Shown here: positions 1-6,433 of the stretch, in pieces
Layout: each line of letters begins with the position of its first letter
Numbering within the stretch: the stretch's first letter is position 1
Assembly: GCA_039029935.1 (NCBI GenBank)
Contig: JBCCFC010000803.1
Location: 1-6,472 of the forward strand
DNA: 6,472 bases
Direction of reading: 5' to 3'
DNA from: G039029935 sp039029935
Lineage (GTDB): Bacteria; Chloroflexota; Anaerolineae; Caldilineales; Caldilineaceae
Made by a program: the position numbers and the translations under genes
The notes under the pieces: generated by a model
What the model was told of the DNA's origin: nothing
Databases searched by the model: none
Seen by the model: the letters and a program-made list of their open reading frames with translations, nothing else

Positions 1-651
1 GGTGATTTTGTTGGTGCTGGGGCCAGGAAGTGTCAGCTTCTTCTTGCGCGGCGGGTAAATGTTGAGAATGCTGGCCGGAAACTGTACCAAAGTTGGGTCT
101 GCGACCTCAATGGCATTGTATGCAATATTGAAATTGGGCGTCGTCAGTGTTGGCATATTGGTTAATGATACAGGCAATGTCACAAGTTGGTTTGCACCTA
201 AATTTAAAAACCCTAAATTGGATAGCTCACCAATTTCAGCTGGTATACTTGTGATCTTGTTCTTCCATAAATCAAGTGCTTGTAATGTAGGCAAGTCGTT
301 AATTTTAGGCGTGATTGGACCATGTAGGTTATTACTGTTGAATGCGAGCGCAACCACATTACCACTATGACAGGAAACACCATGCCAGTTGCACGAGTCG
401 GTCACGAACCAATCTGTTTTGGTCGACCAGTTGGACCCATTGGTGCTGGTATAAAGCCCCGTCAACGTCCCACATTGTGCCTCCGGAATTGTGACGGATG
501 TGCAGTCAAAATCTGTGAGTGCTAACGTTAATTCACTGGGTGTCATGGCCGCAGCCGTTGACGGCATCGCAAATATACTGATTATGGAGAACATCAAAAA
601 AAATCCTATACCGATAGGTATAGATAGTCGCAGCTTATCTTTTGTCATCAT
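1..651 (-). CDS. Secreted leucine-rich-repeat protein, N-terminal part (runs off left edge)
   Basis: Translation of the minus strand from 651 gives 217 codons open to the window edge, so the 3' end is missing. Residues 1-35 form a signal peptide: MMTKDKLRL, a hydrophobic stretch (about 10-28), then a cleavage-like end PSTAAA. Residues 60-94 match the N-cap seen before plant-type LRRs: C60, LYTSTNGSNW with W75, W81, C87-N-W89 and GVSC94. About four LRRs follow (97-120, 121-143, 144-166, 167-191), the clearest being LQALDLWKNKITSIPAEI and LGFLNLGANQLVTLP. Such proteins usually bind protein or glycan ligands outside the cell; the ligand here is unknown. Two adjacent ATG codons (651 and 648) are possible starts; the upstream in-frame codons AAT GGT GAT offer no better one, and no strong ribosome binding site is visible. 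The gene is co-oriented with the large gene but 598 bases away with a hairpin between, so it is probably transcribed separately. The sequence after residue 191 departs from the usual cap. Confidence 0.9.
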   Translation of the reverse strand, partial: MMTKDKLRLSIPIGIGFFLMFSIISIFAMPSTAAAMTPSELTLALTDFDCTSVTIPEAQCGTLTGLYTSTNGSNWSTKTDWFVTDSCNWHGVSCHSGNVVALAFNSNNLHGPITPKINDLPTLQALDLWKNKITSIPAEIGELSNLGFLNLGANQLVTLPVSLTNMPTLTTPNFNIAYNAIEVADPTLVQFPASILNIYPPRKKKLTLPGPSTNKIT

Positions 652-998
652 ATCACCATTGAGAATACTTTGTCAGCTAAATTTTGACGGATTTAGTAGG
701 TTATCGCTGCCAGCGCGACAGTCTGCCAGCACACGATTTTTTCTTGAAAATCAATGCACTGGCTATGATTGTCCGGTTGATAGTTGAACCTACAATCAAC
801 AATCAAAATTTAAGTAACAAAGGGATCGTTTGTCGTTTTTGAGATAAAAGTTGTCTTCTTAGAGCAGTCATCGTATGATTGCCACATGGGCAAGAAAAAC
901 CTGTTCTGCTTATATAAACCGACGTTTGTGAAATTTTCCTCAAATGATTTTCAAATGAGTCTTATGATGTACAAATAAATTGTGACAAAAAAACTTTT

Positions 999-1019
999 TA
1001 GATATGCATAACATATCTA
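999..1019. repeat. Short perfect dyad, TAGATATG-N5-CATATCTA
   Basis: The arms at 999-1006 and 1012-1019 are exact reverse complements, separated by CATAA. The arm length and spacing suit a dimeric transcription factor, but the site is AT-only in most positions and lies about 350 bases upstream of the LRR start. It could equally be a weak hairpin or chance in AT-rich DNA. Confidence 0.3.
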
Positions 1020-1174
1020 TGGAATCTGCGTTATTGTAACATTAATAAATTGTTAGTTTCGGCTTGGTTAATTTTGTGATGAGTTTGTGTGTCTATGAAG
1101 TTTGCACAACGAATTTTCTGAAACGCAAAATTGAGTCTGCGCCGTATTGCGTAATTTTTTTAGCAGGACAAATT

Positions 1175-1229
1175 CAGTATAACAGATGGGCAATCGGCGA
1201 GGGCAACAGATTGTCCATCTGTCATACTG
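1175..1229. terminator. Long hairpin 20 bases after the stop of the large gene
   Basis: The 21-base arms 1175-1195 and 1209-1229 pair around a 13-base loop. In the minus-strand transcript the stem has one G-U wobble (1181/1223) and one C-A mismatch (1190/1214). In the plus-strand transcript these become an A-C mismatch and a G-U wobble. The minus-strand transcript reads AAUUUGUCC after the stem, so there is no real U tract. It may act as a transcription end, an mRNA 3' stabiliser, or a bidirectional barrier that isolates the large gene from the LRR gene. A remnant of a small inverted-repeat element is another possibility. Confidence 0.55.
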
Positions 1230-1249
1230 GCTTTATCTAGGAGCGACGA

Positions 1250-4200
1250 CTACTGTAGGATAATGGGCAAGAAAACATGCTGGTTTGACTCGTCAGTCTC
1301 AGATAGGGTTGACTCGCCCATCTCCGTCGCCACTGTTTTGGGTTCAACATCGAACATATCCAAACTCGGCGTGCCAACCTCGACCGTAAATACCAAGTCG
1401 GCAATTTTGATACCATTATCACCATCCGTCATTGTTTGATCGACACCGTTGGGGGCAATCGCATTAAACAGAATCGCGCCCTCTGCACCGTTTAAATTAC
1501 ACTCTCCATCCTCAAATCGGTTATCGTTGATCAGGCAGAGTTGGGGTATTAGACCTCGATCATAGTTTAACTGAATCGAGACGGCCCCCATTGTACCCTG
1601 TTCGATTTGTGCAACAACAGGGACAAGAATTGTGTCCGTTGTTGTAGTCGGCTGATCGAGCACGATATTGATTTGCGACGAGGGTCGTGTTGGCTTTGCC
1701 CTATTGGACTTTTGGTGACGGCGACGCTCAATCGTCCCTGCTGGACAGAAATCATTGGCGGTCCCTAGAAGGCATTGTGCAATGAGCAGCGCATCCACAA
1801 TATCGCATTGCGTGTCACCCGATACATCACAATTCGGCTCAAACAGATGTCCGGCAGGTGGTGGTGCTTCTATACTGCCTAAAATTAGCTGCACATCAAA
1901 ATCAACAATCAAATCGATATCAGTCGCGTCAACAACCTCATCACAGTTGACATCACCCTGCTGGCTACAGTGTGCTGTCACAACAGGTGATGGTGTTGGG
2001 GACACTGTCGCTATGGCCTCCTCTGTCCCCGTTACAACCGCTGATGGTGTTGGCATAGGCGTCGATGTGGCACTCGGTGTCATCGTCGGTGTCTCGGTTG
2101 AGACCTCGCTTGGCGTTGACGAACTTGTTGGTGGCGGCGTTGCCGTTGATGTCGGCATCACCGTCACGGTTTGCGTCGCCGTAGGGGATGCGGTTGGCGA
2201 AGGCGAAACCGTAGGGGATGCGGTTGGTGGTGAGACTGGTGTCTTTGCCGCCTCCCCATCCTCCAATGGTACGATTGCCGGTGTAACAGTCGGTGTCTCA
2301 GTCGGTGTCGCAGTCGGTGTCGCAGTCGGTGTCTCAGTCGGTGCCCCAGTCGGCATCGAAGTCGGGGTAGCTGTTGGCTCAATGGTTGGGGTCGCGGAGA
2401 CTGTTGCCGTCGGCTCAATGGTCGGAGTAAGGGTCAGTGTCGCTGTCGATGTAATGGGTATAGACGCGGTGGGGGTTGGACTCGGACTTGGCGTCGATGT
2501 TTGTGTCGATGTTGGCGATGGGGTTATCGTCGGAATCGGGGACAGGGTTGCGCTGGGCGTTGGTGATGCCGTTGGGGTCGTTGTTGGTGTTGGCGTCGGT
2601 GTTGGAGGCATATTGGCATCATACGCAAACGTTTGATAGAAGAGGGTATATTGCTGTTCTGTATTGGTGGGGTTTGAGTTCTCATAGAGACTGAGGTCAC
2701 TCAGCATATACGGGCCATTCACCCCTTTATCCTGAATCTCAGCACCGTCATACATCATTTGTAGCGTATGAATGCCCTTTGCAAGCGCGATATTGCCCGT
2801 TGATGGCCAGACCACTAAGGTTGCATTTTGATCACTCAGCCGCACGTTTGCATTATAGACGCCCGCCTCACGTATCTCGACATCGACCGTAATCATGAGA
2901 AAATCCCAGACCCCATCGTGGCTGTCATCAAACATATAGTCGTTATAGTTGCCCAAGATACGAAAATCCTTGGCAATCATCTCTGTACTCGTTTTGAACT
3001 GTCCCGTGTATGCTTGTTCCAATGGGTTTCCCACAATGTCTGTTACACCTGTTGTGAGTTGTACGGTGTATACAGACATTGCGTTTAGTGGCATATCTGG
3101 CTCAAAAACGAGGGCGTGCCCGGATGAATGTGTGCTGAAGACCCCTGTAATACGGTGTCCTGCGCTATCCTGCACCTGAAGACTATCGCTTGTCACAGTC
3201 GTACCATCAATGGCCTCGTTGAAGTTGATTTGAATCAATGGGTTGACGGGACTATCTGTATAAGGGGCAGGATACATAGCGGTGATGTATGGCGGTTTGG
3301 TGTCTACTTGGGTGGTGAACTGCGACACATGGGACTCGGCCAGATGGTTGCCATTGTGGTCGGCAATGTCTGTGCCAATCTGAACAACATAGGCTGTATT
3401 GAATTTGAGCGGTTCTACTGGCGAGAAGGAAACGCGTTTACGGAACGCATCATAGCGCAGTACACCTTCGATACCCGCACTGGTTTCTGTCGCATCCATC
3501 TCCTTCACCACAAATCCCTCGCGATTCAATGTTGCAGCATCCAGCGGGCTTACTGTGAACAGGTCAATCGCAGCGTGTACATGGACCTGTGTACGCTCGT
3601 TAGCTGGCTGTAGGCTGAGAATCTGTAGTGGGTTGTTGGTTTCAATTGTGCGCACGACATCCATAGCCGTCAGGATATCATAGCTCGTATTGAATCCATC
3701 TGTCGCAAGGACACGTAGCTGTAGATGACGACTTGATGGCAGCATCGTCGTATCGACAGTCTGCGTTGTACTCGGTCCAAGCGGTGTTAATGGCGTCCAC
3801 AACACATCATCATCCACACGATATTGGAGCTGATAGGCAAGGGTGTCACCATCGGCATCGTTCCCTTGCCATGCAAGTGTAACAGCATCAACCCACAGCA
3901 ACCCCAGCGGCAGTGGCATAAAGTCAATGACAGGTGGATTGGTGCTGCGTTGTCGTGTCTTCAAGACCTCTTCTCCACAGCGAACCTCAATGGACTGCCC
4001 AGTCTCATCCCAAGGCAGACTTGTACTAAAATAGGGGCTGTCTTCGTCCAACCGTAGCGATACATCTGCACGGGTCAGCACTGAGCCTGTGCCATCCAGT
4101 AAGGCAACCGCACAATCCCCTGTGGTTGCAGGGAGATTATTGGCGACATCTTGCCGAAAGACGCTAGAGAAGATGACTGTATCGGTGGTTGGGGTTGTCT

Positions 4201-6304
4201 TTGTGAGCATGACACCGGATACAATCAAATAATCAGATGTGACAGGCAACTGCTTGGCGGACACGACCATACGTTGTGATGCTGCTGTAACCGTCGTGTC
4301 TGATGCGGGCAGCATAGTCCCGATTAACGATTCATATTGCCCATTGTCAATCCATAGTTCATCCGCTGGGTGTATGCTTGGATCTAGGTTTGAATGCATC
4401 ACCGACACAACGTTGTCTGTCTCGATAAATGAGTAGTTTTCCTTCAGCCGAACTTGGAACCCCTCAATATTCTCAGGGCTATCCAGATGGGAGAGGTCAT
4501 AGAGTTCTGCCATGTGTTGAACAACGGTTCCTTTGTGCGCTTGGCTGCCTGCGGCCAAGAGGATAATATTGCCAACACGTACACTGTCTTGACCTGGGAT
4601 GACGCTTGGATGGACAGTTGCCACAACAAATTTTTGACCGCCACGCAGGTTTTCTAGTTTCTCTTGAAGACACTTGGTTTCCGGCACTAAAGAGAACCCT
4701 GGACAATTGACAAGCCACCCATCATCAACCTTAACCACTCGTGAATAGCCAATAGTTAAGGGACGCAACTCACGCGGAGTCATTGCCAGAATCGGCAAGA
4801 TATCCGTGGCAAAGTCTGCGGACGCCAATGACAAGTCCAGTGCTTCTATTTGCACATCAAGCGGGACACCACCCATGTCGGCCCATGCTCCGTCCTCAAT
4901 AAAAAAGTGTTTATATTCGATCTTCGGGGCGTTCTGTGAACTGGGTAGAGTCAATGTCTGATGATACTCAATCGGCTCTGCGTTTTGTTGTTGATGGGGG
5001 ATCACAGTAAGCTCATAGGTAAAATCAGAGACAGTCAAGTCGGCTGGTAGGGTATGGTAAAGATTGATCGTATTCTGTGCAGAGGCAATCTGTGATGGCG
5101 TGTATAGTTCTGGACGTTGGACAACTTGACGCGCAGTATGTGTGATGTCTGCCATCATCATCGTGACATCGATATCCAGTTCCGTCACGTGATCACCAAT
5201 AAAGACCTGCTCATGCTGCTTCCAACGGATATACACTCGTGTTACCGCATCCTTGCCGGGAATCAGCGTTGCATTGCGCGCTGTTTGGAACACCGCCATC
5301 TCGACACCAGCACAGGGGGCATTGGCGGGGGGACAGAGACTACCCTGCCCATTATCAAACTCGTCAACCAAATCGAGATTGGGGACTGTCCAGAAGGACC
5401 AAGTTACATCGCTGTCCAACGTCTGCCCACTTGCACTTTTGACGCCATTCGCACCGCCGAGGACACGTACATGGTAACGGACGCCATCAAGCAGATCAGC
5501 ATCAGGCACAAAGCGGACTTGATTGGGTGCAATCTGCTCGAATGAACCCGCAACATCTTGCATGTCACCTGCCGAGTCACGCCAAGTGACTTTGAAGGTG
5601 TCTGCATTTACAGAGGCGATATCATATGTGGTAGAAAATTGCACGGTCAAATCGACCTGATTGTGCGCAAAGGCATGATTCTTCTCGTCATGCGTGGGTG
5701 TATGGTCTACAATACTAAACGCTTCTCCTGGCTTTGCTGTGACTTCGATGTATTTAACTGTCAAACACCAACAGTCAGTCTCCAGCACATCCACATCAAT
5801 ATAGACATGATTGGTTCCTGACACAATCAGTGTATTGGTCAACGGCACTGTATTTATACTATATGACTTGTCTGCCCCCGTTAGCTGGGCAAGAAATTGA
5901 TCGTTCAGAGAGAGATAGTCAACCTCAACCCCGCCAAGACATGTTTGTGGGTCTACATAATCAACATCATACACAGAAACCGTCATCTGAACATCATCCA
6001 TCTGTGTAAAATCGACAGGGATATCAAGCTCGTACTCATGATCTTCACAGCGGAAAGGGGAGTCGATGACCTTGCGAAAGAGTATCCCGCCATCACTCGT
6101 TGTCTCGAGTGTATCTGTGATGGGGGTTGAGGTTGGATTGAGTGACACGCTGGAACGAGTTTGCGCCTCGACGTGGGTAGGAAGATAGGTGGACGCTGAC
6201 GGTTGCTTGTCCTGTGCGCCCATTGGCATTCTGAAGCCGAGAGCAATCACAACAACGAATAATGTTATGACAAACAGACTGGATAGGTATTGTAAACGAT
6301 ACAT
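1250..6304 (-). CDS. Giant secreted multidomain Ig-like protein with degenerate metzincin region, dockerin- and cohesin-like tail
   Basis: Complete at 1684 residues. The start is fixed: the codons upstream of ATG are TAA GCG GGC AAG GAC TTA TAT ACC CAT, with a stop and no other start codon. Order of parts: signal peptide 1-30 (ends PMGA); cysteine-containing beta domain about 64-192 (C86, C122, C178, C180); Big_5-like Ig 196-306; peptidase-like region about 308-670 with an eroded zinc motif at 596-606 and a possible Met-turn at M636; associated beta segment about 690-785 (C731, C776); fibronectin/Ig-like domain 792-885 (GNDADGDTLAYQLQYRV); Big_5-like domains 893-998 and 1005-1106; small beta domain 1107-1230 opening with DDSHDGVWD; T/P linker 1233-1443; dockerin-like 1446-1520; basic linker 1526-1541; cohesin-like 1544-1660; C-terminal VFLPIILQ. 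All 18 cysteines lie before residue 777 or after 1445, as expected for an oxidised exported protein. Its role is inferred as extracellular adhesion or scaffolding; enzymatic activity is unlikely. The 5' end is duplicated in the divergent neighbour. Confidence 0.93.
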   Translation of the reverse strand: MYRLQYLSSLFVITLFVVVIALGFRMPMGAQDKQPSASTYLPTHVEAQTRSSVSLNPTSTPITDTLETTSDGGILFRKVIDSPFRCEDHEYELDIPVDFTQMDDVQMTVSVYDVDYVDPQTCLGGVEVDYLSLNDQFLAQLTGADKSYSINTVPLTNTLIVSGTNHVYIDVDVLETDCWCLTVKYIEVTAKPGEAFSIVDHTPTHDEKNHAFAHNQVDLTVQFSTTYDIASVNADTFKVTWRDSAGDMQDVAGSFEQIAPNQVRFVPDADLLDGVRYHVRVLGGANGVKSASGQTLDSDVTWSFWTVPNLDLVDEFDNGQGSLCPPANAPCAGVEMAVFQTARNATLIPGKDAVTRVYIRWKQHEQVFIGDHVTELDIDVTMMMADITHTARQVVQRPELYTPSQIASAQNTINLYHTLPADLTVSDFTYELTVIPHQQQNAEPIEYHQTLTLPSSQNAPKIEYKHFFIEDGAWADMGGVPLDVQIEALDLSLASADFATDILPILAMTPRELRPLTIGYSRVVKVDDGWLVNCPGFSLVPETKCLQEKLENLRGGQKFVVATVHPSVIPGQDSVRVGNIILLAAGSQAHKGTVVQHMAELYDLSHLDSPENIEGFQVRLKENYSFIETDNVVSVMHSNLDPSIHPADELWIDNGQYESLIGTMLPASDTTVTAASQRMVVSAKQLPVTSDYLIVSGVMLTKTTPTTDTVIFSSVFRQDVANNLPATTGDCAVALLDGTGSVLTRADVSLRLDEDSPYFSTSLPWDETGQSIEVRCGEEVLKTRQRSTNPPVIDFMPLPLGLLWVDAVTLAWQGNDADGDTLAYQLQYRVDDDVLWTPLTPLGPSTTQTVDTTMLPSSRHLQLRVLATDGFNTSYDILTAMDVVRTIETNNPLQILSLQPANERTQVHVHAAIDLFTVSPLDAATLNREGFVVKEMDATETSAGIEGVLRYDAFRKRVSFSPVEPLKFNTAYVVQIGTDIADHNGNHLAESHVSQFTTQVDTKPPYITAMYPAPYTDSPVNPLIQINFNEAIDGTTVTSDSLQVQDSAGHRITGVFSTHSSGHALVFEPDMPLNAMSVYTVQLTTGVTDIVGNPLEQAYTGQFKTSTEMIAKDFRILGNYNDYMFDDSHDGVWDFLMITVDVEIREAGVYNANVRLSDQNATLVVWPSTGNIALAKGIHTLQMMYDGAEIQDKGVNGPYMLSDLSLYENSNPTNTEQQYTLFYQTFAYDANMPPTPTPTPTTTPTASPTPSATLSPIPTITPSPTSTQTSTPSPSPTPTASIPITSTATLTLTPTIEPTATVSATPTIEPTATPTSMPTGAPTETPTATPTATPTETPTVTPAIVPLEDGEAAKTPVSPPTASPTVSPSPTASPTATQTVTVMPTSTATPPPTSSSTPSEVSTETPTMTPSATSTPMPTPSAVVTGTEEAIATVSPTPSPVVTAHCSQQGDVNCDEVVDATDIDLIVDFDVQLILGSIEAPPPAGHLFEPNCDVSGDTQCDIVDALLIAQCLLGTANDFCPAGTIERRRHQKSNRAKPTRPSSQINIVLDQPTTTTDTILVPVVAQIEQGTMGAVSIQLNYDRGLIPQLCLINDNRFEDGECNLNGAEGAILFNAIAPNGVDQTMTDGDNGIKIADLVFTVEVGTPSLDMFDVEPKTVATEMGESTLSETDESNQHVFLPIILQ
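1253..1279 (-). other. C-terminal HVFLPIILQ motif
   Basis: Residues 1676-1684 end the protein directly after an acidic, Ser/Thr-rich stretch. Many secreted Chloroflexota proteins that I recall end in a similar aromatic-L-P-L/I-hydrophobic pattern immediately at the C-terminus. It is not an LPxTG signal: no membrane helix or basic tail follows. A role as an export or surface-retention tag is inference. Confidence 0.5.
1325..1675 (-). other. Cohesin-like domain
   Basis: Residues 1544-1660 begin INIVLDQPTTTTDTILVPV and contain GAVSIQLNYD, then C1590 and C1602 as a likely disulfide pair, then ILFNAIAPNG and IADLVFTVEVG. This strand order resembles the cohesin fold, in which a beta-sandwich carries 'V.G..S..L.YD' and 'G.I.F.A' segments. 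It directly follows a dockerin-like module in the same chain. Assignment rests on pattern only. Confidence 0.7.
1745..1969 (-). other. Dockerin-like module, two calcium-binding repeats
   Basis: Residues 1446-1520. Repeat 1 is GDVNCDEVVDATD with loop positions D1451, N1453, D1455 and D1462. Repeat 2 is CDVSGDTQCDIVD with D1493, S1495, D1497 and D1504, followed by ALLIAQCLLG. Both fit the dockerin type I loop (D at 1, N/S at 3, D at 5, D at 12). Six cysteines (1446, 1454, 1492, 1500, 1511, 1520) probably stabilise it. About 30 residues separate the loops, with a proline-rich insert (APPPAG), longer than in clostridial dockerins. Confidence 0.82.
1976..2608 (-). repeat. Thr/Pro-rich linker with tandem DNA repeats
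   Basis: Residues 1233-1443 are almost entirely T, P, S and A, mostly in PTxTPT units, broken by AIVPLEDGEAAKTPVSP near 1343-1359 and by VVTGTEEAIATV. Such linkers are extended, often O-glycosylated spacers in secreted proteins. In the DNA, 12-base units GTCGGTGTCKCA (plus strand) run from 2289 through about 2372, four of them nearly identical. A 19-base sequence starting CCGTAGGGGATG occurs at 2179-2197 and again at 2209-2227. A GGCTCAATGGT unit also recurs near 2376 and 2412. Length change by slippage is plausible. Confidence 0.9.
4295..5383 (-). other. Degenerate metzincin-like peptidase region
   Basis: Residues 308-670. An entry segment with MAVFQTARNATLIPGKDAV and TRVYIRW, a middle segment with NTINLYHTLPADLTV, then KFVVATVHPSVIPG, the zinc-motif position at 596-606 and VVSVMHSN with M636. 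This order resembles secreted peptidases in which 'LVAGK..VVRV' precedes HExxHxxGxxH and a Met-turn. The motif here reads QHMAELYDLSH: only the third ligand position (H606) is kept, the first His is Q, the catalytic Glu is His, and the second His is Glu. After it come DELWIDNGQYESLI, matching the 'WISDYTY..L' pattern that follows the Met-turn in such proteins. Probably catalytically dead; the fold assignment is an inference from layout. Confidence 0.55.
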
Positions 6305-6317
6305 ATGGGTATATAAG

Positions 6318-6322
6318 TCCTT
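6318..6322 (-). promoter_or_regulatory. Candidate ribosome binding site of the large gene
   Basis: AAGGA on the minus strand, with 13 bases before the ATG at 6304. The spacing is longer than the usual 5-10, so it may work weakly or not at all. It is conserved at the same distance in the mirror copy. Confidence 0.4.
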
Positions 6323-6355
6323 GCCCGCTTAAACGGTTTCATACAGAGTCGAATG

Positions 6356-6382
6356 ATGTGCATACAGAATAACGATGCACAT
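6356..6382. promoter_or_regulatory. Dyad at the symmetry axis, ATGTGCAT-N11-ATGCACAT
   Basis: The 8-base arms 6356-6363 and 6375-6382 are exact reverse complements around an 11-base non-symmetric centre. It lies equidistant from both start codons, so a dimeric regulator bound here could act on both genes. It is also simply the innermost part of the palindrome and would form the tip of a cruciform. Confidence 0.4.
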
Positions 6383-6415
6383 AATTCGACTCTGTATGAA
6401 ACCGTTTAAGCGGGC

Positions 6416-6420
6416 AAGGA
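6416..6420 (+). promoter_or_regulatory. Candidate ribosome binding site of the divergent paralogue
   Basis: AAGGA with 13 bases before the ATG at 6434, the mirror copy of the site upstream of the large gene; the same doubt about spacing applies. Confidence 0.4.
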
Positions 6421-6433
6421 CTTATATAACCAT

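Larger units (their letters stand above)
652..1249. other. AT-rich intergenic region between the large gene and the LRR gene
   Basis: I see no convincing gene in this stretch of about 600 bases: the short reading frames lack a ribosome binding site and family resemblance. It is visibly richer in A and T than the flanking genes and must carry the promoter of the LRR gene, but no consensus -35/-10 pair stands out. Structured elements are a strong hairpin at 1175-1229 behind the large gene, an 8-base dyad at 999-1019, two TCAAATGA direct repeats at 940-947 and 951-958 (11-base period), and a weak GTTGAT/ATCAAC dyad at 776-800. Confidence 0.7.
6305..6433. promoter_or_regulatory. Mirror-image divergent control region
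   Basis: These 129 bases separate two outward-facing ATG codons and are the same sequence in both directions apart from two outer mismatches and the centre. Both promoters must lie in or across the arms. No consensus -35/-10 pair is clear. TATATA lies seven bases upstream of the large gene's ATG and five bases upstream on the partner side by the longest match (CTTATATA in both), which would suit a very short or leaderless transcript; alternatively transcription starts farther up and AAGGA serves as ribosome binding site. Confidence 0.6.

Noticed and set aside
776..800. GTTGAT-N13-ATCAAC dyad upstream of the LRR gene
   Set aside because: Only six bases per arm in AT-rich DNA, with a loop of 13; this is expected by chance.
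890..920. GGGCAAG ... CTTATATAAACC, similar to the leader GGGCAAGGACTTATATAACC at the right end
   Set aside because: The two blocks are spaced differently, no start codon with a useful frame follows, and the shared part is short and AT-rich. Probably chance, though a decayed copy of the leader cannot be ruled out.
1120..1162. ACGCAA ... TTGCGT followed by T7, terminator-like on the plus strand
   Set aside because: The stem is only six bases with a loop of about 18, and no plus-strand gene ends there.
2289..2372. Regular 12-base repeats considered as a CRISPR-like or other array
   Set aside because: The units are contiguous with no spacers and encode the T/P linker in frame.
1755..2636. Plus-strand frame of 293 codons rich in Gly and Val (GVGVxVGV pattern)
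   Set aside because: It is the antisense reading of the T/P linker and dockerin-like part of the large gene; the Thr/Pro codon repeats keep the opposite strand free of stops. No ribosome binding site or domain is visible.
3128..3613. Plus-strand frame of 161 codons, and similar ones at 5117-5545 and 59-370
   Set aside because: Shadows of the minus-strand genes; the minus-strand frame shows continuous domain patterns there, whereas these have no recognisable composition or start signal.
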